64,000 bases of DNA from Lachnospiraceae bacterium (GCA_024404495.1 JAKSPT010000010.1:16294-80293), one strand, 5' to 3'; positions 8,464 to 16,294 are shown, numbered from the stretch's first letter. Made by a program: numbers and translations. The notes: generated by a model not told the origin, from the letters alone.

Positions 8464-8551
8464 AGGTTTTTCACTCCACCTTTTATTACATACTTGCAAA
8501 TTCTGATTTGTCCGTATCCGCAACGGGCGCGGTTTTTCGTATGGGTGCTGT

Positions 8552-9181
8552 TTATTCCTGCAAAGTGAGCAGTCCTTCCGCGAGTTCGGGCGTCAGACGG
8601 GTTTCGTCGGAATACGAGAAGAGGTCGGTGGGGTACAGCGTCCGGTCGGGAAGTTTTACTGCGGGGCGGGCGATATGGTCGAAATAGGTCGGATCGTTTT
8701 CGCGGAAGGCGTAGACCGCGTCGAGCGCGGCAAAATACGCGGCGGCGGAAGCGAGGTCGGGCGCGGAGAGCGTCCCGCCGTCGGATTCCTCGGTGATCCC
8801 GTATTTCGCGGCGGCGCGGTCCTTTTCGATCGAATAGAAATCGACGATACTTTCCTCGTAGTCACAATGCCGTTCGGTCACGAAATCGCCGAAGATGCCG
8901 GTGTCCCCGGTCACCTTATGCGTCACGGTCTCGGTCACGGTGAAGATCACGCCCCGGTCGGGGATCAGAAGGGTCAGCATCGTTTCGCCCTTTTTCTTCT
9001 CCGCCTGGCGGTAGGTCGTCATCAGCTCGATCTTCTCGCCGACCGCCGCTTCGACCCCGGCAAGCAGGGCTTCGGGATCGGTCATAAAATCCTCCGCCTT
9101 CTCTCCCGAGCAGGAGGCAAGGATGACCGGAAGCGTGAGAAGCAGCGCGAGGCAGACGCAGAGAAGCGTTCTTTTTTTCAT
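8552..9181 (-). CDS. Lipoprotein of unknown function
   Basis: The 209-residue product has a lipoprotein signal peptide (KKRTLLCVCLALLLTLPVILASC, lipobox LASC). The mature part is acidic and of mixed alpha/beta character, with a central strand-rich region (MLTLLIPDRGVIFTVTETVTH). I recognise no domain. The start is the ATG at 9181, 21 bp past a perfect promoter, which leaves a short leader with only a weak AAGAG ribosome site. It is monocistronic; no obvious terminator is seen before the AT-rich LRR gene. Confidence 0.75.
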   Translation of the reverse strand: MKKRTLLCVCLALLLTLPVILASCSGEKAEDFMTDPEALLAGVEAAVGEKIELMTTYRQAEKKKGETMLTLLIPDRGVIFTVTETVTHKVTGDTGIFGDFVTERHCDYEESIVDFYSIEKDRAAAKYGITEESDGGTLSAPDLASAAAYFAALDAVYAFRENDPTYFDHIARPAVKLPDRTLYPTDLFSYSDETRLTPELAEGLLTLQE

Positions 9182-9208
9182 CGGAAATACTCTTTTCGTT
9201 TTTTCTTC

Positions 9209-9237
9209 ATTATATAGTGTGGCGCCCGTTTTGTCAA
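9209..9237 (-). promoter_or_regulatory. Consensus promoter of the lipoprotein gene
   Basis: Perfect TTGACA (9232-9237), 17 bp, perfect TATAAT (9209-9214) on the minus strand. Confidence 0.9.
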
Positions 9238-9305
9238 GAAGGGCTTTTTTCCCGCATAATCCTTCCCGTTTCCGTCCATACTCGGAAAAGAAAGGAGTTG
9301 ATCTG

Positions 9306-9740
9306 ATGGCAGACAACGATACGATCCGGATGCTCCGCGAATGCGACGCGGGCGTAAAAATGGGCATTTCCTCACTGAACGAGGTGATACCCGACGTAAA
9401 AAACGGGAATATGAAGGCAAGGCTGAACGAATGCCTCGGCGAGCACAACCAGCTCGACGCGACCATTCAGCGCGCGCTCGCCTCCCACTGCGACGACGGC
9501 AAGAACCCGAACCCCGCCGTGAAGGCAATGTCGTGGATGAAGACCGAAATGAAGATCGCGCTCGACCGCTCGGACGGCACGATCGCCGAGCTGATGACGG
9601 ACGGGTGCAATATGGGCGTCAAATCGCTCTCGCGCTATCTCAATCAGTATCCCGCCGCCGACGAGGAAACGAAGGGGCTCGCGAAAAAGCTCATCGCCTC
9701 CGAGGAACGTCTCTCAGTGGATTTACGGCAATATCTTTGA
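9306..9740 (+). CDS. Small four-helix-bundle (ferritin-like/DUF2383-like) protein
   Basis: The 144-residue cytosolic protein is almost wholly helical, with regularly spaced histidine, glutamate and aspartate residues (MRECDAG region, CLGEHNQLDATIQRALASH, MSWMKTEMKIALD, YPAADEETKGLAKKLIASEE). The pattern resembles uncharacterised ferritin-like bundles. No canonical ExxH diiron pair can be assigned with confidence, so metal binding is unproven. AAAGGAG precedes the ATG by eight bases. It stands alone and is followed by a terminator. Confidence 0.75.
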   Translation: MADNDTIRMLRECDAGVKMGISSLNEVIPDVKNGNMKARLNECLGEHNQLDATIQRALASHCDDGKNPNPAVKAMSWMKTEMKIALDRSDGTIAELMTDGCNMGVKSLSRYLNQYPAADEETKGLAKKLIASEERLSVDLRQYL

Positions 9741-9747
9741 AAAAGTA

Positions 9748-9780
9748 AGGGGCGCCGCTGCTGCGGCAGCCTCTTTTTTT
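9748..9780 (+). terminator. Terminator of the four-helix-bundle gene
   Basis: GGCGCCGC pairs imperfectly with GCGGCAGCC around TGCT, followed by TCTTTTTTT. Confidence 0.8.
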
Positions 9781-9798
9781 GATAACGTCTGCTTTTTC

Positions 9799-9827
9799 TT
9801 GCTTTTTTTATCAATATATGGTATAAT
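9799..9827 (+). promoter_or_regulatory. Promoter of the ABC exporter gene
   Basis: TTGCTT (9799-9804), 17 bp, TATAAT (9822-9827). Confidence 0.75.
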
Positions 9828-9862
9828 ACGAAAAAAAGAATACCATATACGGGAGAAACGGA

Positions 9863-11587
9863 ATGTTAAAGCGCTTCTTTTCCTATTACAAGCCGCATAA
9901 AAAGATCTTTTTCCTCGATATGCTCGCCTCGCTGACCATCGCGCTGATCGGTATCGTTTACCCGATCATCACGCGCGTGATGCTGAACGAGCTGATCCCC
10001 GAAAAGAAATACAAGGAGATCCTCATCGCCGGGATCGGGCTGCTCGTGATCTATACCGTGAGAATGCTGCTCAACTTTTTCGTGCAGTATTACGGGCACA
10101 TCATGGGCGTCAGGATGCAGGCGCAGATGCGGAGCGATATGTTCACTCACCTCGAAAAGCTCCCCTACCGCTTCTTTGACGATCACGAGACCGGCAAGAT
10201 CATGTCCCGTCTGACCAACGACCTGACCGACATCAGCGAGCTGGCGCACCACGGTCCCGAAAACGTGCTCATCTCCTCCATCTCGATCATCGCTTCGTTT
10301 ATCTATCTTTCGGGCATCCACTTCGGGCTCACCCTCATCATTTTTGCCTGCGTGCCCTTCCTGCTCCTCATCGCGGGCGTCCTCCGCAAACGGATGCGGA
10401 ACGCCTTTATGGAGAGCCGGAAATCGCTTGCCGAGATCAACGCCTCGCTTGAAAGCAGCGTTTCGGGCATCCGCGTGACCAAGGCGTTCACCAACGCCGG
10501 CAAGGAGCAGGAAAAATTCGAGGCGGGGAACGAGTGGTTCGTCTCCTCCCGCTCTGCGGCGTACAAGGCGATGGGACAGTTCCACTCCGCGACCTCCTTC
10601 ATCACCGATATCTTCAACGTCGTCATCATCATCGCGGGCGGCTTCTTCCTCTACCGCGGCGATATCGACTTTGCCGATTATTCCGCCTTCATCGTTTCGG
10701 TCGGGCTCTTCATCACGCCCGTGATGACGCTCGTCAACTTCATGGAGCAGTATCAGAGCGGTGTGACCGGATTTGAGCGTTTCATCGAGATCATCGACGC
10801 CGAGCCCGAAAAGGACGCCCCGGACGCCGAGGACGTCGCCTCGGTCGACGGACACATCGAATTCAAAGACGTCTCCTATTCCTACGACGGCGAAAAGGAA
10901 GTTCTCGAGCACGTCGATCTCGATATCCCCACCGGCTCGACCTTCGCGCTCGTCGGCCCCTCCGGCGGCGGCAAGACCACGATATGCCACCTCATTCCCC
11001 GCTTCTACGATATCCCCGAGGGCGAGATCCTGATCGACGGGAAGAATATCCGCTCCTTCACGATGGAATCGCTCCGCCGTTCGATCGGCATCGTGCAGCA
11101 GGATATTTACCTCTTCAACGCGAGCATCCGGGAAAACATCCTCTACGGCAGGCTCGACGCGACCGAGGAGGAGGTCGAGGAGGCGGCGAAGCGCGCCAAC
11201 CTCCACGACTACATCATGTCTCTTGAACACGGCTACGACACCGAGATCGGCGAGCGCGGCGTCCGTCTTTCGGGCGGGCAGAAGCAGCGCCTTTCGATCG
11301 CGCGGGTCTTTCTGAAAAACCCGCCGATCCTCATTCTCGACGAGGCGACAAGCGCCCTTGACAACACGACCGAGATCCTGATCCAGCACTCGCTCGACGA
11401 GCTCTGCAAGGGCAGAACGACCATCGTCGTCGCGCACCGCCTCTCGACCGTCAAGAACGCGACCGAGATCGCCGTCGTTTCCGAGGGGAAGATCGCCGAG
11501 CGCGGTTCCCACGAGGAGCTGATCGCACAGGACGGCATCTACGCTTCTCTGTATCGTTTACAGTTCCGCGAAAGTGATTTAACATAA
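9863..11587 (+). CDS. ABC exporter, fused membrane and ATPase domains
   Basis: The 574-residue protein is a half-transporter of the MsbA/multidrug type. Residues 1-310 hold six predicted membrane helices, beginning KIFFLDMLASLTIALIGIVY. Residues about 340-574 hold the ATPase: Walker A GPSGGGKTT, Q-loop QQDIYLF, signature LSGGQKQR, Walker B ILILDEATS and H-loop VVAHRLS. It would work as a homodimer, or as a heterodimer with a partner not seen here; the substrate may be lipid, peptide or drug. All catalytic motifs are intact. The 71 bp to nrdR hold a TATAAT, so nrdR probably has its own transcript. Confidence 0.92.
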   Translation: MLKRFFSYYKPHKKIFFLDMLASLTIALIGIVYPIITRVMLNELIPEKKYKEILIAGIGLLVIYTVRMLLNFFVQYYGHIMGVRMQAQMRSDMFTHLEKLPYRFFDDHETGKIMSRLTNDLTDISELAHHGPENVLISSISIIASFIYLSGIHFGLTLIIFACVPFLLLIAGVLRKRMRNAFMESRKSLAEINASLESSVSGIRVTKAFTNAGKEQEKFEAGNEWFVSSRSAAYKAMGQFHSATSFITDIFNVVIIIAGGFFLYRGDIDFADYSAFIVSVGLFITPVMTLVNFMEQYQSGVTGFERFIEIIDAEPEKDAPDAEDVASVDGHIEFKDVSYSYDGEKEVLEHVDLDIPTGSTFALVGPSGGGKTTICHLIPRFYDIPEGEILIDGKNIRSFTMESLRRSIGIVQQDIYLFNASIRENILYGRLDATEEEVEEAAKRANLHDYIMSLEHGYDTEIGERGVRLSGGQKQRLSIARVFLKNPPILILDEATSALDNTTEILIQHSLDELCKGRTTIVVAHRLSTVKNATEIAVVSEGKIAERGSHEELIAQDGIYASLYRLQFRESDLT

Positions 11588-11658
11588 TCCCGCTTTTCTC
11601 TGCCCACTTTTCTATGGTATAATAAGACAATAAAGCCCGGCAAGGAAGGAACAAGCCT

Positions 11659-12105
11659 ATGAAATGTCCCAAGTGCGGTTTTCCAGACAGTAAAGTCGTT
11701 GACTCCCGCCCCTCCGATACCAGCATCCGCCGCAGAAGAGAATGTCTCGCCTGCCAGACGCGGTTCACCACCTACGAGACCTACGAGGTCGAGGACGCCT
11801 CCTCGATCGTCGTCATCAAGAAGGATCATTCCCTGCAGATCTTCGACCGCAACAAGATCATGACCGGTCTTCTGCAGGCGTGCTACAAGCGCCCCGTCAC
11901 GAAGGAGCAGCTCACCGCCCTCGTCAACGACGTGGAGACCGAGATCCGCAACAACCTCAAAAACGAGGTCACGACCCGCGAGATCGGTAACCTCGTGATG
12001 GAACGGCTGAAAAAGATCGACGAGGTCTCCTACGTCCGTTTCGCCTCGGTTTACCGCGAGTTCAAGGACGTCGAGACCTTCCGCGACGAGCTGAACAATC
12101 TGTAA
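11659..12105 (+). CDS. nrdR: Transcriptional repressor NrdR
   Basis: The 148-residue protein is NrdR, which senses ATP/dATP and represses ribonucleotide reductase genes. The N-terminal zinc ribbon has CPKC (3-6) and CLAC (31-34). The ATP-cone follows from about residue 46 (SSIVVIKKDHSLQIFDRNKIMTGL), and the C-terminal VSYVRFASVYREFKD is typical. A TATAAT at 11618-11623 lies upstream with no good -35. A likely target is present in the window: paired NrdR boxes overlap the nrdD promoter at 39720-39771. Confidence 0.97.
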   Translation: MKCPKCGFPDSKVVDSRPSDTSIRRRRECLACQTRFTTYETYEVEDASSIVVIKKDHSLQIFDRNKIMTGLLQACYKRPVTKEQLTALVNDVETEIRNNLKNEVTTREIGNLVMERLKKIDEVSYVRFASVYREFKDVETFRDELNNL

Positions 12106-12111
12106 AAAACG

Positions 12112-12138
12112 AAAAGCACCGGGTCCCGGTGCTTTTTT
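12112..12138 (+). terminator. Terminator of nrdR
   Basis: AAAAGCACCGG pairs with CCGGTGCTTTT around GTC, followed by TT. It lies just before the next gene's ribosome site. Confidence 0.8.
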
Positions 12139-12151
12139 GAAAGGATTACCG

Positions 12152-12814
12152 ATGGAAATACTCTACCGTGACCGTGATATCGCCGTCGTCGTCAAGCCGG
12201 TCGGCGCCCTCTCCGAGCGGGACGGAAACAAGGTCAGCGTGCCGCTTCTGCTTGAGGAAGCGCTCGGGGGAAAGCCGGATATCCGTTCGGTGCACCGCCT
12301 CGACAAAAACGTGGGCGGCGTGATGGTTTGGGCGCTGAGTGCGAGGGCGGCGACAAAGCTCACCGAGGACGTAAAGAACGGGAAGGTCGTCAAGGAATAC
12401 GCCGCCGTCGTCAAGGGCGTTCCCGATCCCGAAGAGGGTGAAATGCTCGATCTCCTCTATCACGATCCCTCGAAAAACAAGACCTTCGTCGTCAAAAGAG
12501 AGCGCCGGGGCGTCCGCGACGCGAGACTCGCCTACCGCGTAGTCAGCGTGAAGGACGGGCTTTCTCTCGTCCGCGTCCGCCTCTTTACCGGGCGCACCCA
12601 TCAGATCCGCGTGCAGTTTGCCTCCCGTTCCCTGCCCCTCGTCGGCGACGGGCGGTACGGCGACCGCGGCGGCGGGGACAAGCCGATGCTGTTTTCCTTC
12701 CGCCTTTCGTTTGAACATCCCGTTACGGGAAAGCCGCTTTCCTTCACCGCCCTCCCCGATTTTTCGGAGGTCGGGTTCGGCAGAGAGGAAGCCGAAAAGA
12801 TCGTTTCGGAATAA
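12152..12814 (+). CDS. RluA family pseudouridine synthase
   Basis: The 220-residue protein belongs to the RluA pseudouridine synthases, which isomerise uridine in rRNA or tRNA. The catalytic motif HRLDKNVGGVMV carries the active aspartate (near residue 51), and RVRLFTGRTHQIRVQFA and LVGDGRYGD are later family motifs. It is short and lacks an S4 domain. The ATG at 12152 with AAAGGA six bases upstream is chosen over an in-frame start at 12137. It follows the nrdR terminator and a second terminator lies behind it. The RNA target cannot be read. Confidence 0.9.
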   Translation: MEILYRDRDIAVVVKPVGALSERDGNKVSVPLLLEEALGGKPDIRSVHRLDKNVGGVMVWALSARAATKLTEDVKNGKVVKEYAAVVKGVPDPEEGEMLDLLYHDPSKNKTFVVKRERRGVRDARLAYRVVSVKDGLSLVRVRLFTGRTHQIRVQFASRSLPLVGDGRYGDRGGGDKPMLFSFRLSFEHPVTGKPLSFTALPDFSEVGFGREEAEKIVSE

Positions 12815-12840
12815 CGCCTTTTCACGGGATCCCGTCATAA

Positions 12841-12876
12841 GAAAAAGCCTATCCCTTGCGGGACGGGCTTTTTCTG
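12841..12876 (+). terminator. Terminator of the pseudouridine synthase gene
   Basis: GAAAAAGCC and GGGCTTTTTC pair outside an inner TCCC/GGGA stem. The A-rich 5' arm and T-rich 3' arm make it potentially bidirectional, serving the remnant that ends at 12903 as well. Confidence 0.7.
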
Positions 12877-12902
12877 TGAAAGCGGTGCTTTCGTTTTGTG
12901 GT

Positions 12903-13153
12903 TCAATGCTTTTTGATCAGTCGGAAGAGACAGACCGCAAGGCAGGCGCCGATGACGGCGGGAATGAGCGAGAGGAACCCGCCTCCGCCGACGCCGATGA
13001 GAGGAAAGAGAAATCCGCCGATCAGACCGCCGACTGCGCCGGAAATGACGTTCGTCAGAAAGCCGTTTTTCTTTCCGTGATCCTGCCGGCAATAAAGCCT
13101 GCAAGAGTGCCGGGAAAAATGATTACGGTCAGCTTAATCAGAATAACCGGCAT
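12903..13153 (-). pseudogene. GlsB/YeaQ/YmgE-type small membrane protein, frameshifted
   Basis: From the ATG at 13153 (AAAGAGG upstream) the reading is MPVILIKLTVIIFPGTLAGF, ending at a TGA at 13055 after 32 residues. In the next frame, from about 13085, the sequence continues GKKNGFLTNVISGAVGGLIG and then a second hydrophobic helix to a TGA at 12903. Together they make an 83-residue protein with the glycine-rich helices of the transglycosylase-associated (GlsB/YeaQ/YmgE) membrane family. The span is one base short of a multiple of three, so a single-base deletion near 13080-13090 explains it. It may be a true pseudogene or an assembly error. It follows the rubrerythrin gene on the same strand. 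Confidence 0.75.
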
Positions 13154-13174
13154 TGTTTTTCCTCTTTATGAAAG

Positions 13175-13193
13175 CGCGGGGCGGAACCCCGCG
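13175..13193 (-). terminator. Intercistronic hairpin after the rubrerythrin gene
   Basis: CGCGGGG pairs with CCCCGCG around a five-base loop. Only a weak T-tract (CTTTCAT) follows, so it may attenuate or stabilise the transcript and need not stop it. Confidence 0.4.
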
Positions 13194-13201
13194 GGAACAT
13201 T

Positions 13202-13759
13202 TTACTTTCCGAAGTATCTCTTGAGCAGACCGGCGAACGCCTTGCCGTGGCGGGCTTCGTCACGAGCCATTTCGTGAACGGTGTCGTGAATGGCGTCAAG
13301 GTTGAGCTGCTTCGCTTTTTTTGCAAGCTCGAACTTGCCCGCGGTCGCGCCGTTCTCGGCGGCAACGCGCATGGCGAGGTTCTTTTCGGTGGAATCGGTC
13401 AGGACCTCACCGAGCAGCTCGGCGAACTTTGCGGCGTGCTCCGCTTCCTCGTAAGCCGCCTTTTCCCAGTACAGAGCGATCTCCGGATAGCCTTCTCTCG
13501 CGGCAACGCGTGCCATCGCGAGGTACATACCGACCTCGGAGCACTCGCCGTTGAAGTTGGCGCGGAGCCCTTCCTTGATCTCTTCGGGAACGTCCTTTGC
13601 GATGCCGACGACGTGCTCGGCTGCCCAGGTCATTTCCTCTTCCTTGATCTCAACGAACTTTTCGCCCGGTGCCTTGCAGAGGGGGCACTGTTCGGGGGGC
13701 AGAACGCTCTCAACGATCTCGCCGCAAATCAGGCATTTCCATTTTTTCATCTGTTCCAT
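13202..13759 (-). CDS. Rubredoxin-first (reverse) rubrerythrin
   Basis: The 185-residue protein joins an N-terminal rubredoxin-like knuckle pair (CLIC, residues 9-12; CPLC, 25-28) to a ferritin-like diiron domain ([42 protein letters not shown]). This rubredoxin-first order is that of the reverse rubrerythrins, cytosolic NADH-linked peroxidases of anaerobes that detoxify hydrogen peroxide. The ATG at 13759 follows AAGGAG by nine bases. It is close to a second, fused rubrerythrin at 16.7 kb. Confidence 0.9.
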   Translation of the reverse strand: MEQMKKWKCLICGEIVESVLPPEQCPLCKAPGEKFVEIKEEEMTWAAEHVVGIAKDVPEEIKEGLRANFNGECSEVGMYLAMARVAAREGYPEIALYWEKAAYEEAEHAAKFAELLGEVLTDSTEKNLAMRVAAENGATAGKFELAKKAKQLNLDAIHDTVHEMARDEARHGKAFAGLLKRYFGK

Positions 13760-13819
13760 TGTTGTAATCTCCTTGTTGTTAAATATATTTTTCCGCGAAA
13801 ACGCGGTTTTTTCCGTGTT

Positions 13820-14752
13820 TCAGACGGCGGCAAGAACGTGAAGGTTCCTTATCGTGCCGTCTGCGATCCCGTCGTTGACGGAATAGGCGTGTTTTTCAAG
13901 GTCGCCGCAGACCGCCTCGGTCAGACCGTCGGTGATCAGGTCTGCGACCGTCAGCGCGGCGACGTCCTCGATACGGTCGGAGGTCACCTCGGGGGAGGTG
14001 GGATCGAGCAGGATCAGCGAGAGCAGAGAGGCGATCTTTTCGTTTCCCGCAAGCCCGCGCAGAGCGCGGAAGCTCCACTTGTAATAGGGCATATATTTTC
14101 CTGCGAGGAGGAAGCGCACCTTCATCGCCGCCGTGACGAATTCCCTCGCGGCAAGCGCCGCCGCCTCGGGTTCGCCGTGGGCGATACAGCGGGGGTAATT
14201 GTACTGTCCGCTCTGCGCCATCAGGAGCAGATTGCCCGCAAGGCGCTTTTTGCGGATATCCTCCGGCATGGAAGACAGTTTTGCGCGAATGCCGGTAAAC
14301 TCCCCGTAAGGATCGGCAAAGACCGCGCCGTTCGTTGCTTCGGCGAGGGCGTAATCGGGAACGGTCAGCCATTCCCCGACCGAAAGATTCCCGTCGGCAG
14401 ACCCGACCTTTTCCCGATAGAAATCGGCGGTGCGGATCACGCCGAGCCGGTTCCCGCCGACCGGGGTGATCCCCGAACGGCGAAAGCCCAGATAATCCCG
14501 CGGCAGTTTTGCGTAGGCACGTTCCAGCCGGAATTCCGCTTTGCGGTCAATGACCTCCTCCGAAGGGAGAAAAATGCAGAATCCGGGCTCGAAATCGTGA
14601 TCTGTTGAGACCGCGTCGTCAAAACCGAACCGCTCCGAGCCGCTTCCGACGAGCCCGACCGCAAGATAAGGCGTCAGGTCCGGAAATTGCTCCGTGAGCA
14701 TCGGAAGCCCGTATTCCTCAAAGTAACTTTTTGACAGCGCGAGCCCGTTCAT
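13820..14752 (-). CDS. DUF4037 domain protein, nucleotidyltransferase-like
   Basis: The 310-residue protein matches DUF4037. An N-terminal nucleotidyltransferase-like motif is visible: VGLVGSGSERFGFDDAVSTD followed by HDFEPG, with the GS(x)nD(x)D pattern that binds metal in this fold. The C-terminal half is helical. The ATG at 14752 has AAGGGA upstream and overlaps the preceding TPR gene by 35 bp, implying translational coupling. The role is unknown; an NMP-transferring activity is inference. The 60 bp downstream contain a CCGCG/CGCGG hairpin whose T-tract is on the plus strand. Confidence 0.82.
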   Translation of the reverse strand: MNGLALSKSYFEEYGLPMLTEQFPDLTPYLAVGLVGSGSERFGFDDAVSTDHDFEPGFCIFLPSEEVIDRKAEFRLERAYAKLPRDYLGFRRSGITPVGGNRLGVIRTADFYREKVGSADGNLSVGEWLTVPDYALAEATNGAVFADPYGEFTGIRAKLSSMPEDIRKKRLAGNLLLMAQSGQYNYPRCIAHGEPEAAALAAREFVTAAMKVRFLLAGKYMPYYKWSFRALRGLAGNEKIASLLSLILLDPTSPEVTSDRIEDVAALTVADLITDGLTEAVCGDLEKHAYSVNDGIADGTIRNLHVLAAV

Positions 14753-15551
14753 ACAGTTCCCTTTCGTATAAAAAATACCCGTGGTGACCGAAGACCGGAG
14801 CGCATTTTTCGCAGACGTAGGCGTAATTGCCGTCCCTTTCCTGCGCTTCTTCATCAAGCAGTTCCTTCGCTTTTTCCAGATGCGAGTTGATCTCTTTTTC
14901 GGTTTCTTCTTCCCACGGGAGCTCTTCTCCGCGTTCGACGGCGATCAGATCGGCAAGGTTCAGCTCGGTGATCGCGCGTTCCGGCTGAGAACCGGGGACC
15001 GCTTCCATCACCGCAAGTGCCTTATCGTAACAGCCGCGCGCGGCGGAATATTCCCCGAGATCTGCATAAGCGAGCGCCATATTGTTCAGAAGTCCGCCGA
15101 GGCGTGCGTCGTTTTCGGGCAGATGCCGCCCGTACAGCTCTTTTGCCCTTATAAACAGCGAGATCGCTTCTTTTGATCTGCCGAACGCCTTTTTGGCGGT
15201 CGCGGCGTTGATCAGCGTCGTTCCCATCGTCACGCTGTCCGAAAGACCGAGGTCTTCGGCAAGCGCAAGCGCGCGGTCGGCGTAACCGAGCGCCTCTTCC
15301 CTTCCCGCCTTGCGGTTCAGACCGACGAGCTCGTTCAGTACCGCGAGGGTCCCCCTTCCGTCGGAAAGGGTCTCCGCTTCCTTCAGCCAATAATGCAGAA
15401 GGCGGAAGGCGCCCTCCTCGTCGTCGGCGTTCAGACAGCGGTCAAGCCGTTCGAGAACGCGGATCAGCGGGATCGTTTCTTTGTGTTCCGGCGTGCAGAA
15501 CGGGCATACCGGTTCGGCGTAATCGGAAACGGAAAGCGATTTTTCAGTCAT
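14718..15551 (-). CDS. Tetratricopeptide repeat protein paired with DUF4037
   Basis: The 277-residue cytosolic protein consists of TPR-like helical pairs (RGTLAVLNELVGLNRKAGRE, ALGYADRALALAEDLGL, AISLFIRAKELYG, NMALAYADLGEYSAARGCYD). CPFC near residue 16 and CEKC near residue 250 could form a zinc site. It overlaps the DUF4037 gene by 35 bp, so the two probably act as a complex with this protein as scaffold. AAGGAG precedes the ATG, and a consensus promoter lies 31 bp upstream. Confidence 0.82.
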   Translation of the reverse strand: MTEKSLSVSDYAEPVCPFCTPEHKETIPLIRVLERLDRCLNADDEEGAFRLLHYWLKEAETLSDGRGTLAVLNELVGLNRKAGREEALGYADRALALAEDLGLSDSVTMGTTLINAATAKKAFGRSKEAISLFIRAKELYGRHLPENDARLGGLLNNMALAYADLGEYSAARGCYDKALAVMEAVPGSQPERAITELNLADLIAVERGEELPWEEETEKEINSHLEKAKELLDEEAQERDGNYAYVCEKCAPVFGHHGYFLYERELYERARAVKKLL

Positions 15552-15581
15552 TTCGGCTCCTTATCAGGAATCATTATCATT

Positions 15582-15610
15582 ATTATAGCAGACGATTCCT
15601 GTTTTGTCAA
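15582..15610 (-). promoter_or_regulatory. Consensus promoter of the TPR-DUF4037 operon
   Basis: TTGACA (15605-15610), 17 bp, TATAAT (15582-15587) on the minus strand. Just downstream, TGATAATGATTCCTGAT resembles one and a half arms of a Fur/PerR-type operator; control by a Fur-family protein is a weak inference. Confidence 0.8.
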
Positions 15611-15697
15611 GAGAAATCCGAAAAAAGGTCGGAACAGCCGTCCGGGCGTAAGGAAAGAGACACGGGAAAAAGAAAAACCGGCAGATTGGCGGGCAAT

Positions 15698-15891
15698 AAA
15701 CAGCAAGTTGGAGAATGAAAGCCGGGATGAGGAGCCGCGGCTATACGCCGCGGGGATTTGAATTCTCGCGCCTCGACGGCGCTCGGTCAGGTCGGGGTCT
15801 GACGCCCCACCGGGGCGTCATTCAGGACCCGACCGTTCAAATCCATCCTCACCCCGGGCAAAACAAAAGACTGATCCGATGGATCGGCAAG
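15698..15891. repeat. Structured tandem repeat, copy 1 (194 bp)
   Basis: The first of two near-identical direct copies. It can fold as described for copy 2; the loop of the first hairpin differs (TATAC here, TATGC in copy 2) while its stem is kept. It ends with only the left half of the terminator hairpin that closes copy 2. Confidence 0.85.
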
Positions 15892-16085
15892 AAACAGCAA
15901 GTTGGATAACGAAAGCCGGGATGAGGAGCCGCGGCTATGCGCCGCGGGGATTTGAATTCTCGCGCCTCGACGGCGCTCGGTCAGGTCGGGGTCTGACGCC
16001 CCACCGGGGCGTCATTCAGGACCCGACCGTTCAAATCCATCCTCACCCCGGGCAAAACAAAAGACCGATCCGATGGACCGGTCTT
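15892..16085. repeat. Structured tandem repeat, copy 2 (194 bp)
   Basis: Self-complementary arms nest without conflict: an outer stem GGGATGAGGA/TCCTCACCCC (about 15918-15927 with 16040-16049, one mismatch); hairpin CCGCGGC/GCCGCGG (15929-15947); a perfect GGATTTGAA/TTCAAATCC (15948-15956 with 16030-16038); hairpin GCGCC/GGCGC (15962-15976); GGTCGGG/CCCGACC (15984-15990 with 16022-16028); and hairpin GACGCCCC/GGGGCGTC (15995-16013). Both boundaries contain TTCAAATCC, the T-loop sequence of the adjacent tRNA-Gln, in opposite orientations. It may be a non-coding RNA or a tRNA-derived element; the open frames across it look spurious. Confidence 0.85.
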
Positions 16086-16091
16086 TTGTTT
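16054..16091. terminator. Bidirectional terminator between repeat copy 2 and tRNA-Gln
   Basis: AAAACAAAAGACCG pairs with CGGTCTTTTGTTTT. It directly follows the tRNA-Gln 3' end on the minus strand and the repeat on the plus strand. Confidence 0.75.
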
Positions 16092-16165
16092 TGGCTGGGG
16101 ATGAGGGATTTGAACCCCCTCAAACAGAGTCAGAGTCTGTCGTGCTGCCGTTACACAAATCCCCA
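16092..16165 (-). tRNA. tRNA-Gln (anticodon CUG)
   Basis: A 74-nt tRNA with encoded CCA. The acceptor TGGGGAT pairs with ATCCCCA, the anticodon stem is ACAGA/TCTGT with loop CTCTGAC (anticodon CTG), and the T-arm is GAGGG-GGTTCAAAT-CCCTC. It reads CAG codons. Confidence 0.94.
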
Positions 16166-16182
16166 TTGCCGAATGCTTGATT

Positions 16183-16211
16183 ATTATAGCAGAAGGAGGG
16201 TAAAATGTCAA
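16183..16211 (-). promoter_or_regulatory. Consensus promoter of tRNA-Gln
   Basis: TTGACA (16206-16211), 17 bp, TATAAT (16183-16188) on the minus strand. Confidence 0.88.
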
Positions 16212-16255
16212 GGGGAAATCTAAAAGTTTTTTTCAAAAAAACTTGTCTGAACCCC

Positions 16256-16283
16256 TTGACAAATTGCGGAAATCTGTTATAAT
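16256..16283 (+). promoter_or_regulatory. Promoter of the perR operon
   Basis: TTGACA (16256-16261), 16 bp, TATAAT (16278-16283), divergent from the tRNA-Gln promoter. Confidence 0.85.
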
Positions 16284-16294
16284 ATAAGCGTAAA

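Noticed and set aside
9866..11512. A 548-codon antisense frame across the ABC exporter
   Set aside because: Shadow of a gene with all ATPase motifs intact; no ribosome site or recognisable domain.
13793..13816. Plus-strand hairpin with T-run (CCGCG-AAAA-CGCGG, TTTTTT)
   Set aside because: It has the form of a terminator, but no plus-strand gene leads into it; it may be chance or part of the DUF4037 3' region.
15698..16085. CRISPR array
   Set aside because: Only two units, each 194 bp and internally palindromic, with no short repeat-spacer alternation and no cas genes nearby.
15715..16223. Short open frames rich in PRGFEF and PHPGQNK motifs across the tandem repeats
   Set aside because: They are read through palindromes and tRNA sequence and recur only because the DNA repeats; the RNA or DNA structure is the likelier signal.
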